A DNA stretch of 64,000 nucleotides from assembly GCF_000744825.1 (NCBI RefSeq), contig NZ_JQMR01000001.1:1659501-1723500 (forward strand), given 5' to 3'. Made by a program: the position numbers and the translations under genes. The notes beneath the pieces were generated by a model. It ran no database searches. It had not been told where the DNA came from and saw only the letters and a program-made list of their open reading frames with translations. This DNA comes from Carnobacterium mobile DSM 4848 (GTDB lineage Bacteria > Bacillota > Bacilli > Lactobacillales > Carnobacteriaceae). Every line of letters starts with the position of its first letter. Position 1 is the first letter of the stretch. Positions 55,534 through 64,000 of this stretch are shown one piece after another.

Positions 55534-57374
55534 TCCCAATCATCCTCCTCATAAGGGATATAAGGTAATAGAACATAAAACGTCGTACCTTTTCCTTCAC
55601 TACTGTTTGCCCATATTTTTCCGCCATGACGTTGAACGACTTCCTTGGAAATAGCTAATCCTAATCCAGTTCCTCCCATCGAACGAGCACGTGCTTTTTC
55701 AACCCGATAAAAACGGTCAAATACATGAGGCAGATCTTTTTTAGGGATCCCCATTCCTTGATCGGAGATACTGATCACGACATTATCATGAGTTTCTCTT
55801 AAACTACACGTGATGGTGCCGCCGTCAGGAGAATATTTGATGGCATTATTCATAATATTATCAAATACCTGCATCATTTTATCTGTATCTATTTCAGCCC
55901 AGATTTGTCGATTCGTGATCTCTCGTTTAATGAAGAAGGTTTTCTTCGGTTGATCAGAAGATTGGATCATCATATCAAAACGATTTAATACATGGTTAAA
56001 CAATTCATTGATATTAACATACTCCATATCCAATGCATTATTTCCCGCGTCCATTCTGGATAAGTTTAATAAATCAGAAATCATCCGAATCATTCGATCT
56101 GTTTCTTCTTGAGTGACCTGTAAAAAGTTCGGTGCAATTTCCGGATCTTTCCAAGCTCCGTCAATCAATGCTTCCAAATAACTCCGCATACTAGTCAACG
56201 GTGTTCTTAACTCATGGGAAACGTTGGAAACAAAATCTCTTCGTTCACGTTCAATTTTTTCTTGCTCGGTCACATCATGTAAGACACAGACAATTCCGCT
56301 GATAAAGCCGGTTTCTCTTTGGATCAAAGAAAACCCGCCATGCAGAATCAACGGTGTTTCAGGAGTTGAAAAATCAAAAGACAATTCTTGCTCCGTTTTT
56401 AATAATTTTCGTAACGTAAATTCATTTTCTTTTTTAAGCACCTTTAAAATAGATTGTCCGATGGCTTCTTCTTGAGAAGTATTCAACATTTCCATCGCCA
56501 TTTCATTAATGATCACAATTTTCCCTCTGCGATCCGTCGCAATAACGCCATCTGTCATATGCGTTAACACACTATTTAGTCTTCTTCTTTCTGCTTCAGT
56601 TGATTCTTGCGCTTCCTCAACTTTAATAGACAGGTCATTGATTGCCAGTGACAACTGCCCTAACTCATCTTCTCCATAAATTTTTACTTGACCTGAATAA
56701 TTTCCTCCTGCCATTTGAATGGCTTGATGGGTCATTTCTGTAATGGGTTTTGTAATAGCACGTGAAATAAATAAGGCTAATAGGATTGTCAGACCAACGG
56801 CTAACAGTGAAGCATTTAAAAAGATGACTGTAATTTCTTCTATCTGCTGATAAACACTCTCAATATTGGTTTTTAGTGAAATAACGCCTAATACTTCATT
56901 AGACCCATCATTCGCTATAATTGGAGAAACCAACTTCCAGATGCGGTCGTTGGTTGTTTTGTCGGTATATTGATTTGTGATTTTACTACTCAATAGTAAC
57001 GCTTGGTGAACGTCGCGGTCATTAGAATTTCCGCCGACAATCGATTGGTTTGTACTGTCGCTTGTTCCTAAAATATGGTGTTGAGGATTAATGACTTGAG
57101 CTTCCAACACACCATTTCCTGAAAAGTCTGCTAAGAGTCTGCTGATTTCTTCAGTTAGGTTCTGATCTTCATCATTTTCCAATAAAGGCTGCAGTGTGTT
57201 ATCCAAAAAGCCAACTTGAAGACGTCGTTCTTCTTGGAAATTATCAACTAATTGGGTTTCTAGCTGACGGATAAAATAAGCTCCAATTAATTCAAGTGCA
57301 ACCAATAATAAAATAATAAAAACAAATACGATTTTAAAATCAATAGATTGAAAAAAACCGATTTTTTTCTTCAT
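55530..57374 (-). CDS. walK: Sensor histidine kinase WalK
   Basis: A 614-residue essential kinase. Two membrane helices (about 12-30 and 184-205) flank an extracellular PAS-like loop. Then come HAMP (SRAITKPITEMTHQAIQMAG), an intracellular PAS domain (VLTHMTDGVIATDRRGKIVI), the phospho-acceptor region FVSNVSHELRTPLTSMRSYL near residue 385, and the ATPase domain with MNNAIKYSPDGG, ISDQGMGIP and GGTGLGLAISK. It senses cell-wall state and phosphorylates WalR. It follows walR by 6 bp. Confidence 0.97.
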   Translation of the reverse strand: MKKKIGFFQSIDFKIVFVFIILLLVALELIGAYFIRQLETQLVDNFQEERRLQVGFLDNTLQPLLENDEDQNLTEEISRLLADFSGNGVLEAQVINPQHHILGTSDSTNQSIVGGNSNDRDVHQALLLSSKITNQYTDKTTNDRIWKLVSPIIANDGSNEVLGVISLKTNIESVYQQIEEITVIFLNASLLAVGLTILLALFISRAITKPITEMTHQAIQMAGGNYSGQVKIYGEDELGQLSLAINDLSIKVEEAQESTEAERRRLNSVLTHMTDGVIATDRRGKIVIINEMAMEMLNTSQEEAIGQSILKVLKKENEFTLRKLLKTEQELSFDFSTPETPLILHGGFSLIQRETGFISGIVCVLHDVTEQEKIERERRDFVSNVSHELRTPLTSMRSYLEALIDGAWKDPEIAPNFLQVTQEETDRMIRMISDLLNLSRMDAGNNALDMEYVNINELFNHVLNRFDMMIQSSDQPKKTFFIKREITNRQIWAEIDTDKMMQVFDNIMNNAIKYSPDGGTITCSLRETHDNVVISISDQGMGIPKKDLPHVFDRFYRVEKARARSMGGTGLGLAISKEVVQRHGGKIWANSSEGKGTTFYVLLPYIPYEEDDWE

Positions 57375-57380
57375 AAACGA

Positions 57381-58088
57381 TTACTCCTGTTCAGGATTTC
57401 TTAGATAATACCCCACGCCTCGTCTAGTGACCAGCCACGCTGGGTGACTTGGGCTATCCTCAATCTTTTCTCTTAATCTTCTGACAGTGACATCAACTGT
57501 CCGAACATCTCCAAAATAGTCATATCCCCAAACCGTTTGCAACAAGTGTTCTCTCGTCATCACTTGTCCTAAATGTCTAGCCAGATAATGCAACAATTCA
57601 AATTCACGGTGTGTCAATTCGATTGTTTCGCCTCTTTTAGATACAATATAAGCATCCGGATGTACAGTTAACGCACCGATCTCAATATCATTTGTTTCTT
57701 CTTCTTCAACTGCTGCTGGTTTTGCATTGCCATGGCGTCGTAAATTTGCTTTTACCCGTGCCACTAATTCACGGTTTGAAAAAGGTTTTGTGACATAGTC
57801 ATCTGCACCTAATTCTAAACCAAGAACTTTATCGATTTCTGAATCTTTCGCTGTTACCATAATGATCGGCATATCATGTGTTTTTCTTATTTCACGACAC
57901 ACTTCTAATCCGTCAATTTTAGGCAGCATCAAATCCAATACAATTAAATCCGGTTCAACTTCTTCAACTTTTTCTAAGGCCTCTTCACCATCATAAGCGG
58001 TATAAACGTCATACCCTTCTTTTGTTAAATTAAATTTCACAATATCTGAAATTGGTTTTTCGTCGTCCACTACTAGTATCTTTTTCAA
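57381..58088 (-). CDS. walR: Response regulator WalR
   Basis: A 235-residue OmpR-type regulator controlling peptidoglycan hydrolases and essential in most Firmicutes. The receiver domain has DDE near residues 8-10, the phosphorylated aspartate in [13 protein letters not shown] and lysine in [14 protein letters not shown]. The winged helix ends [20 protein letters not shown] and RRGVGYYLR. The TTG at 58088 is taken as start because AAGGAGGG lies 6 nt upstream and the length then equals that of known WalR; a longer frame adds 12 residues. Confidence 0.96.
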   Translation of the reverse strand: MKKILVVDDEKPISDIVKFNLTKEGYDVYTAYDGEEALEKVEEVEPDLIVLDLMLPKIDGLEVCREIRKTHDMPIIMVTAKDSEIDKVLGLELGADDYVTKPFSNRELVARVKANLRRHGNAKPAAVEEEETNDIEIGALTVHPDAYIVSKRGETIELTHREFELLHYLARHLGQVMTREHLLQTVWGYDYFGDVRTVDVTVRRLREKIEDSPSHPAWLVTRRGVGYYLRNPEQE

Positions 58089-58153
58089 TGTAAACCCTCC
58101 TTGGAGTTTCAAACTTTCAGACAAGAGGACACAATCATTCCACTTTATCCTTC

Positions 58154-58182
58154 ATTATACCTAACCGTTGAAAAAAGTGCAA
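58154..58182 (-). promoter_or_regulatory. Promoter of the wal operon
   Basis: On the minus strand -35 TTGCAC and -10 TATAAT are exactly 17 bp apart, 66 bp before the walR start. The insertion sequence begins 17 bp beyond the -35, so the core promoter survives. Confidence 0.75.
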
Positions 58183-58198
58183 AAAAATTAGAATATCG

Positions 58199-59880
58199 GT
58201 TTGTGTCAAGTTTTTCTCGAGCGTCCTATTACTCCACTAGTTTAGGCACTCTACTTTTGTACACTCATCAGCTACCGCACGGCTCCGCCGCTTGCTGGCC
58301 CATCTTTTGGAAGAACGTTCCTAAAACCAGGAACCTTCTCCCAAAAGACAGGAATTAACGAAAACTTTTAATTAATTGTCCTATTGCCGATGAACGAGAG
58401 GCATACAAGGGAATGGTCCCATTCTTTGCCCCGATTGACTGCCGTGTTTTCTCATGCAATAACGACGCTAAACGAACCGGTTGGTTCAGCTTGCGTTGTT
58501 GTCTCGCACTTCTATTTTGTTGGTGAAGGTAGGCTTCACGCAAGGTGTGATTGAACATCCCTTGTTTTACCTTTACCATAGCTTCGCAACCTTCTGCGCT
58601 CCAATGCATCCCACGTTTTTTCATGCGAAAAGAGATGTGTCGTTGATTCGACTCCATTGCGCCTAAACCTCTTGCATCCTCTGGTGCTTGTTCTACTTTT
58701 TCGCGCCAATCGAAAATTCGATCCCAGTTTCGTACTACATAGGTTCTAAATGTATTCAGTTTTTCCACTGCTGAAGTTTCGTCTAACGTACTTTCATACG
58801 TATCTAACCAAATAGTTAAATGATCTAAATCATGCGTCTTTAATGCTTGCTTGACCTGCTGTTTAAAAACGTTAGTTTTCACGCCAAATGCACGATTCAA
58901 CCCTTGAAAAACATGATAAGAGTCTAGCTGATTGAGAACGGGATAATTCGATTGAGAAAAAGCTTCTTGGAATCTATCTGCAGTATAGCCTTGTCCACCG
59001 TCACTATTGGTAATGACTTGGGCTTGTTGTAAGGCATAATGATTCGCTGTAAAGGCTTGGACCTCTGCCCAAAAACCAGCGGTTTTTTTAGTCGTCATAA
59101 TGGCTTTAGGTTCCTTTAAAGAAACGCGTTTTCCGTTTTTATTCCATCCTTCGTAAAGAATGGCATGACGAACTTCTAAGCTTTTTTTCTTTTCTGTTCC
59201 ACGCACAAAAACACCATCCGCTTCGGCATAGAAATAGTCCACTTTTTTCCCTTCTGGCAATTCAGCTGCTTCTTCTAGCTCCAATACGCTTTCTTCATCT
59301 TCACGTGCTTGTGCGGATCCAACGCGTTTAAGAAGACTGCCAACTGTTTGGTGGCTGATCGTGACAGCCGTCCATTCATTTAGCATAGTTGCAGTATCTC
59401 GATAAGTAGCTTTACTCGCCAACTCAGCCACTTTTACTTCTACTAATGGACTATGACGCTGATATTTCCGAATGCCTAACCACTCATCTAGTGGATAATG
59501 ATTCTGATCCGTGTGATCTACCATTAAGGTACGATAGTACCGAACGGGACCGAAACTAAATTGGACCGTTTTCCAATCTTCTCGTTTCACTTTCCAACCT
59601 TCAAGTTGTTTCTCCTCTTTGATCACTTGATTGATATGAGTGAAGACATCTCCTACTAATTCAGAAAATACTTCATACATATAAACTTGAATAGCTTCTT
59701 CTGTCTCTATTAAGTTACTTGAATCCTTTATTATTTGGTAAACCTTTGATATAATCTTATTCATAAGAAGGCCTCTTTCATTTATGTATTTGCCGCTCAA
59801 GCATACATTTATGATAGAACGCCTTCTTTCTTTTTGCTAGTAAAAAATGATAGTATCTCGAGAACTATTTTACACATACA
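58199..59880 (-). mobile_element. ISLre2-family insertion sequence with 9-bp target duplication
   Basis: The element is 1682 bp. Its ends, GTTTGTGTCAAG...TTCTCGAG at the left and the complement of GTATGTGTAAAA...TTCTCGAG at the right, form an imperfect inverted repeat of about 24 bp. AGAATATCG is directly repeated at 58190-58198 and 59881-59889, a 9-bp duplication as expected for this family. It is inserted between the wal promoter and the EIIA gene. Confidence 0.9.
58355..59764 (-). CDS. ISLre2-family transposase
   Basis: A 469-residue transposase (UPF0236/ISLre2). It has YRDTATMLNEWTAVTISHQT near residue 140, YFYAEADGVFVRG near 195 and VITNSDGGQGYTADRFQEAF near 268, which carry probable catalytic acids, and AMESNQRHISFRMKKRGMHW near 388. 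The gene is intact from AGAGG and ATG to stop, so the element may be active. An upstream in-frame start is ignored. Confidence 0.93.
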   Translation of the reverse strand: MNKIISKVYQIIKDSSNLIETEEAIQVYMYEVFSELVGDVFTHINQVIKEEKQLEGWKVKREDWKTVQFSFGPVRYYRTLMVDHTDQNHYPLDEWLGIRKYQRHSPLVEVKVAELASKATYRDTATMLNEWTAVTISHQTVGSLLKRVGSAQAREDEESVLELEEAAELPEGKKVDYFYAEADGVFVRGTEKKKSLEVRHAILYEGWNKNGKRVSLKEPKAIMTTKKTAGFWAEVQAFTANHYALQQAQVITNSDGGQGYTADRFQEAFSQSNYPVLNQLDSYHVFQGLNRAFGVKTNVFKQQVKQALKTHDLDHLTIWLDTYESTLDETSAVEKLNTFRTYVVRNWDRIFDWREKVEQAPEDARGLGAMESNQRHISFRMKKRGMHWSAEGCEAMVKVKQGMFNHTLREAYLHQQNRSARQQRKLNQPVRLASLLHEKTRQSIGAKNGTIPLYASRSSAIGQLIKSFR

Positions 59881-59924
59881 GAATATCGCTTTCTTCCTCT
59901 CATTAACAAATTAAGAAAATAAAC

Positions 59925-59944
59925 CTGAAAAATATTTTTCAGGC
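59925..59944 (-). terminator. Palindrome after the EIIA gene
   Basis: CCTGAAAAATATTTTTCAGG is a perfect 20-bp palindrome just downstream of the EIIA stop; the minus strand continues into a short T-rich stretch. Confidence 0.55.
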
Positions 59945-59961
59945 TTCTGCTTCTATATTCT

Positions 59962-60483
59962 TTATTTTTCTTTTGATTTAAAAACCGTTAAAGCCAAAGT
60001 TTTTCCAGCCACCGCATGTTCTTCTTTGTTTAATTCATAATGGTAAAGATCGCTGCTGCCATTTATCACGACTACAGAAATGGTTAATTCACACCCGCGG
60101 CTAATTAAATAATCACGGTCCATTTGAACTAACGGCTCTCCTTGTTTTATCAGCATGCCTCTTCTTAAAGAACTCGTAAAGCCTTCTCCTCTTAAAGTAA
60201 CTGTATCTAATCCAACATGGATCAGTACTTCTATCCCTTCTTCTGTCAGAATACCATATGCATGCAGTGTATCGGCGACCTGAAATAACTGTCCAGTGAC
60301 AGGGGCAAGCACAATTTCCGAAGTCGGCTCCATAGCAAAGCCGTCTCCCATCATTTTTTCAGAGAAAACGGGATCCGCTACATCCTCGATTGCTATGACT
60401 TCTCCATCTGTAACAGAGAATAATTCTATTTTTATTTCCTTTTTTTTATTCATTTGGTCTGCATGGGCACCCAATTTAACCAT
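59962..60483 (-). CDS. PTS EIIA-glucose-type component
   Basis: A 173-residue stand-alone EIIA of the glucose/beta-glucoside class. VLAPVTGQLFQVADT is followed by the phosphorylated histidine region GIEVLIHVGLDTVTLRGEGF near residue 90 and LISRGCELTISVVVING. It receives phosphate from HPr and passes it to EIIB domains. It could serve the EIIBC at 30492, which lacks its own EIIA. There is no adjacent permease. Confidence 0.92.
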   Translation of the reverse strand: MVKLGAHADQMNKKKEIKIELFSVTDGEVIAIEDVADPVFSEKMMGDGFAMEPTSEIVLAPVTGQLFQVADTLHAYGILTEEGIEVLIHVGLDTVTLRGEGFTSSLRRGMLIKQGEPLVQMDRDYLISRGCELTISVVVINGSSDLYHYELNKEEHAVAGKTLALTVFKSKEK

Positions 60484-60705
60484 CCTCTCAGTTCTCCTCG
60501 TTTATCTTTTTTAATAAAACGTCCTTTTCGTTCAGTTATCCTTTATTGTAACGGATAAATTCCATTTTGACTACAAGTTCAAAAAAACAGTTTTTCTAAT
60601 TTTAGTAAGGAGAATCCGATTACATATTGTTTGGTTATTCATACATTTAGTGGTATTCTAAAGACAATAAAGAGTGTTTTACTATAGAAAGGGGCGTGAA
60701 ACTAT

Positions 60706-61134
60706 ATGTCAGGTGGCATCATTGCAATAATCATTGCTGTTTTAGCCTTGATCGCATTGATTGTTTTTGGAATAATGATCGGTAAAAAAGTTTCTAGCTT
60801 AATGAAAGAAATTGACAACACTTCAAAGACGGTTCAAAATAAACTAAATTTTTTCACTAAAGAAGCAGATGCGATCAAGCTTAAAATAGACCAGATGACG
60901 CAAAAAGTAAATGGTATGACGGCAGAAATGAACGGTAAGACGAAAAATTTTGAGTACTTATCTGAGTCAACAGCTGATTTCCAAAATGCTCTTGATGAAT
61001 TAAAACAAGCTGTGATGGATTTGTTTACTCAATTCTTTAGTTTTTCACATAAAAAATCGAGTTCAGAAGCGTCAACTTTTACTGTTCTAAAGAAAACCGT
61101 TCAAAAATTAGCACAGAAACAAAAAGCAGTTTGA
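60706..61134 (+). CDS. DUF948 (YtxG-like) membrane-anchored protein
   Basis: A 142-residue protein with one N-terminal helix (IIAIIIAVLALIALIVFGIM) followed by an extended amphipathic helical region, the DUF948 pattern. In Bacillus the relative YtxG sits with YtxH in a general-stress operon, and the same pairing occurs here. AAAGGGG precedes the ATG. Confidence 0.88.
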   Translation: MSGGIIAIIIAVLALIALIVFGIMIGKKVSSLMKEIDNTSKTVQNKLNFFTKEADAIKLKIDQMTQKVNGMTAEMNGKTKNFEYLSESTADFQNALDELKQAVMDLFTQFFSFSHKKSSSEASTFTVLKKTVQKLAQKQKAV

Positions 61135-61188
61135 TTTAGTTGATTGGATACAAATAAAAAAACAGTTTCATTAAAGGAGATTACTACT

Positions 61189-61605
61189 ATGTCAAAAAAT
61201 AATTTTATGTGTACATTGCTTGTTGGAGCAGCTTCTGCCGCTACAGCGTTACTATTAGCTCCAAAGTCAGGCAGAGAATTACGTGAAGACCTTAAAGATG
61301 AAGCTCTTTCTTTAAAAAAACAAGCAATGGATAAAGTCAGCAACTATATGGATGAAATAAAAGAAACTTATCGTGAAGTCGAAGAAGAAGTTAATTACAC
61401 AAATCCTGATTTAGCAGAAACTATTGATAATATTGAGTCTGACTTAAATACAAAACAAGCAACTCCAGAAAACAATGACGTTATTCTTCATTCTAGTCAA
61501 GTTCAAACTTCTATGCCTTCTGAAACAAGTGGAGAATATCCGCCGCTTGAAGATCTAGAGTCACCGGTTGATTTAAAAATCCAAGACAAACGCGGACAAC
61601 TGTAA
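61189..61605 (+). CDS. YtxH-domain protein
   Basis: A 138-residue protein. The hydrophobic start (FMCTLLVGAASAATALLLAP) runs into KSGRELREDLKDEA, the YtxH signature, then a helical region and a polar tail. Function is unknown; YtxH proteins are stress-associated. GGAG lies 9 nt before the ATG at 61189, and an in-frame upstream start is ignored. It is 55 bp after the DUF948 gene. Confidence 0.9.
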   Translation: MSKNNFMCTLLVGAASAATALLLAPKSGRELREDLKDEALSLKKQAMDKVSNYMDEIKETYREVEEEVNYTNPDLAETIDNIESDLNTKQATPENNDVILHSSQVQTSMPSETSGEYPPLEDLESPVDLKIQDKRGQL

Positions 61606-61634
61606 TAAAAAAATTTAGCTAAGTTCAAATTTTT

Positions 61635-61690
61635 AAGAACACCCTCTTACGTATGGAACATTCATCCATACGTAAGAGGGTGTTCTTTTA
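61635..61690 (+). terminator. Terminator after the YtxH gene
   Basis: Long perfect arms of 23 bp (containing CACCCTCTTACGTATGG) with a 7-nt loop and T-rich end. It also faces the convergent lipoprotein gene. Confidence 0.9.
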
Positions 61691-61715
61691 ATCTTATTCT
61701 TTATCATTCAGAAGA

Positions 61716-62165
61716 TTATTGTTCAATCTCAACTTTAACTATACTCATTCCCGGAATCTGTGGTGGAAGAGACATGGTAACAGGAAAATTTTCCTGCAAG
61801 GTCACATCAACTTGAGCGTTTTCTTTGATTTCTTCTATTGTTACCGGTTTCTCAGTTTGTTTATCGATCAAAGGAGTATCTTCACTCACTAATAAAATAA
61901 CTTCATCATATGTTGGCAAATCAGCAGCTGAAGCATTTGGAACAAAATTTTCAATAAACAGGCGCTTACTTTCTTTCGATTCCGTTTCTTTTACAACACC
62001 ATGGTATAACACTGTCTCTTTCTCCTTTTCTGGTACATATTCTGATACTGATTCGCTAGTTGAAGAAAAACTAGCACTGTCTTTTTTAGGTTCCGTTAAG
62101 CCGTTTGAAGAGCAGCCTACCAATAAAAATCCAGATAATATGATTAAAACAGGTAAGGTTTTCAT
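61716..62165 (-). CDS. Hypothetical lipoprotein
   Basis: A 149-residue protein with a type II signal peptide (LPVLIILSGFLLVGCSS, lipid-modified Cys18), a Ser/Thr/Glu-rich linker and a small globular region. It is presumably anchored to the outer face of the membrane. I do not recognise the family. It lies 44 bp after the amylase gene and may be co-transcribed. Confidence 0.8.
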   Translation of the reverse strand: MKTLPVLIILSGFLLVGCSSNGLTEPKKDSASFSSTSESVSEYVPEKEKETVLYHGVVKETESKESKRLFIENFVPNASAADLPTYDEVILLVSEDTPLIDKQTEKPVTIEEIKENAQVDVTLQENFPVTMSLPPQIPGMSIVKVEIEQ

Positions 62166-62209
62166 TTTTTCTCCCTTTCTTTATTGTTGGATTGGAAGAT
62201 CTCTTAGCT

Positions 62210-63673
62210 TCAATCTTTATCGTCTTTCAGCCACACCGAAATTGAACCGGGACTCACTAAAAATCGTCCTATTCCTTGGTCATCAATAGTGACTGTTTCT
62301 TCATTATTCCCTAGATAGTCGTTAAAGCTTTGACCCGCGTATTTTTCACCGACGTACATTTCTTTATACCCAGCTTCTCCATTAGAAATTACAACGGCAC
62401 ACCCATCTGGATGAGCTTCATTTCCTAAACGGGTCCAGCCAATACAATTAGGGTGATCTAAGTAATCCTTTTGTTCTCCATAAGCATAATGAGTACGAAC
62501 ATAAAGCAGCGAGTCGATTATCTCTTTTTGAGGTTCTATCGGATTTTCTCCTTTGATACCATAATAATCGCCATAAAATACACAAGGATACCCTTTTTCT
62601 CGTAATAAAATAGCACCATAAGCCATTGGTTTGAACCAAGGCTCAACATAAGACTCTAAGGATTGTCCAGGTTGTGAATCATGGTTATCTACAAATGTTA
62701 CCGCGTAAGAAGCATTCTTTTTCATTAAAGTAGCATCAAACAATTGGCACAAGTCATACTCGTCTCCTGATTTTGATGCTTGTTCTAGATTGGTATGCAA
62801 TCCGACATCAACTAAGCCTAAATTAAAATTTTGATCTTCTAAATACCCTTCAACTTCACTGTAATCAGCATCCCAATATTCTCCTACTACAAAGAATTGT
62901 TCTCCAAATGTTTCGCGCATTGTTTCGATCAAGTCATAGATAAAGTCCTCATTGATATGTTTGACAGCATCTAAACGAAACCCGTCGACTCCTGTCTCAT
63001 TGACAAACCACTCTGCCCATTTTTTTGTTTCTTCAACTACTTCTGGATGAGCATAGTCAATATCAGCATACATTAAGTAATCGTAGTTGCCATGTTCATT
63101 ATTCACCTTGTCGTCTTCTGCCCAACCTTTATTTTCTCCTTCAATTCGATAAATCGCCTTTTTTCCATTCTCTTGATTGTAATCAATCCCTGAAAAATGC
63201 ACCCAGGACCATTGGAATGGTGAATACGCTCCATTTCTTCCCGGAAAAGTAAACTTTGTCCATCCTTCGATTTCATATGGATCACTAACCGGTTGATTTC
63301 GGTTCTCGGGATCAACTTCTCTAGCCATAAAGCGCTCTGTTTCATCAGCACCTGCTTTATGATTCAATACAATATCTGCATAGACTTGTATATCGTATTT
63401 GTGCAATTCGTCTATCGCGGCTTTTAACTCTTCTTTTGTTCCATATTTGGTTCGTACTGTGCCTTTTTGGTCAAATTCTCCCAAATCATAAACATCATAA
63501 ATACCATATCCGACATCATTTGAGCCGGTTCCTTTAAAACAAGGCGGAATCCAAACACCGGTTATACCAATTTCTTTTAAGTGTTTTGCATCTGCTTTTA
63601 ATCGTTGCCAATGTTTTCCGTCATCTTCTATATGCCATTCAAAATACTGCATCATTACACCATTTTCAGTCAT
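62210..63673 (-). CDS. Cytoplasmic alpha-amylase (GH13)
   Basis: A 487-residue glycoside hydrolase of the AmyS-like GH13 subfamily 5. Conserved regions are DIVLNHKAGADE near residue 99, VDGFRLDAVKHI with the nucleophile near residue 230, FVVGEYWDADYSEVEGYLED with the acid near residue 260, and VTFVDNHDSQPGQSL near residue 327. There is no signal peptide, so it acts on internal alpha-glucans or maltodextrins. AGGAAGAG precedes the ATG. Confidence 0.95.
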   Translation of the reverse strand: MTENGVMMQYFEWHIEDDGKHWQRLKADAKHLKEIGITGVWIPPCFKGTGSNDVGYGIYDVYDLGEFDQKGTVRTKYGTKEELKAAIDELHKYDIQVYADIVLNHKAGADETERFMAREVDPENRNQPVSDPYEIEGWTKFTFPGRNGAYSPFQWSWVHFSGIDYNQENGKKAIYRIEGENKGWAEDDKVNNEHGNYDYLMYADIDYAHPEVVEETKKWAEWFVNETGVDGFRLDAVKHINEDFIYDLIETMRETFGEQFFVVGEYWDADYSEVEGYLEDQNFNLGLVDVGLHTNLEQASKSGDEYDLCQLFDATLMKKNASYAVTFVDNHDSQPGQSLESYVEPWFKPMAYGAILLREKGYPCVFYGDYYGIKGENPIEPQKEIIDSLLYVRTHYAYGEQKDYLDHPNCIGWTRLGNEAHPDGCAVVISNGEAGYKEMYVGEKYAGQSFNDYLGNNEETVTIDDQGIGRFLVSPGSISVWLKDDKD

Positions 63674-63871
63674 AGCGCTCTTCCTCTCTACTCTTTCAAA
63701 TAAACAAAACTACCTTTTTAATTAAGAATACGTCTTGATGTCTTTTTTGGCAATTTTTAAGACATATTCTGTTAACTATTTTTTATCTCTTTTTTTGCAC
63801 ATCAAGTCATATTATTCGACACTTTTAAAAAAAGCTTTATAGTAGAATATATACAAAAAGGAGGGAAAATC

Positions 63872-64000
63872 ATGAAAACATTAGACAGTATTGCTTTAGG
63901 ACTTTTAATTGTTGGCGGATTAAATTGGCTATTAGTTGGTTTATTCGAGTTTGATCTTGTTGCTACTATTTTTGGCGGGCAAACAGCTATTCTTTCAAAA
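63872..64000 (+). CDS. DUF378 membrane protein, partial (cut by window end)
   Basis: Forty-three codons from ATG are visible, with AGGAGGG upstream. The sequence SIALGLLIVGGLNWLLVGLF with GGLNWLLVG is the DUF378 signature of small two-helix membrane proteins of unknown function. The stop codon is beyond the right edge. Confidence 0.88.
   Translation, partial: MKTLDSIALGLLIVGGLNWLLVGLFEFDLVATIFGGQTAILSK

Overview
The window is low-GC Firmicutes DNA. Gene content and order (the walRKHIJ-htrA-rlmH block, PTS-dependent dihydroxyacetone kinase, citrate lyase genes, PyrR-controlled uracil permease, ISLre2) fit a lactic acid bacterium, most likely Carnobacterium or a close relative in the Carnobacteriaceae. 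That assignment is inference from gene content. No rRNA, tRNA or CRISPR array was seen.

Layout. 1-3.8 kb: a citrate-lyase cluster on the minus strand (GntR regulator, citG, citC, citD, start of citE). 4.4-8.1 kb: a glycerate unit (CdaR-type regulator, GntP-type permease, glycerate kinase). 8.5-10.5 kb: a flavodoxin-fold oxidoreductase and small unknowns. 10.7-12.7 kb: dhaKLM; a 17-bp motif overlapping its promoter also lies upstream of the glycerate permease. 12.8-16.3 kb: a probable peptide or muropeptide recycling operon (penicillin-binding-type serine hydrolase, NlpC/P60 peptidase, OppA-like lipoprotein). 16.5-25.9 kb: menA, a SulP transporter, a Na+/H+ antiporter, uraA with a PyrR attenuator, a Nudix enzyme and others. 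27-45 kb: ordinary metabolic and stress genes (CofE-like ligase, PTS EIIBC, DUF1846, PspA, FabV, adenosine deaminase, Map) plus two decayed genes (a BCCT transporter with three frameshifts and an M20 peptidase). 45.3-48.8 kb: an AT-rich accessory island abutting the 3' end of rlmH and bounded by att-like repeats, as in staphylococcal SCC elements. It carries a metallophosphoesterase, a GHKL ATPase and a TIR-domain remnant. 48.8-58.1 kb: rlmH, htrA and the essential wal genes, interrupted by a tandem array and followed upstream by an ISLre2 copy with a 9-bp target duplication. 59.9-64 kb: EIIA-Glc, DUF948/YtxH proteins, a lipoprotein, a cytoplasmic alpha-amylase and the start of a DUF378 protein.

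The strongest unexplained signal is a set of three tandem arrays with nearly the same period (50-52 bp) and unrelated sequences: 19071-19771, 26936-27143 and 51730-52249. In the third, the minus strand of every unit holds a Shine-Dalgarno sequence, an ATG or TTG start and, in most units, exactly 16 codons and a TGA. This makes ten tandem, probably translationally coupled micro-ORFs of the type MSGRVGLANKSSRKEE. Differences between units are often synonymous, and start codons change only between ATG and TTG. The first array encodes, in one minus frame, a 17-residue unit of matching design (MSPIWVSWTNKRQKEES). A 164-bp structured element (49804-49967) between htrA and rlmH is a further candidate for an undescribed RNA or small mobile element.
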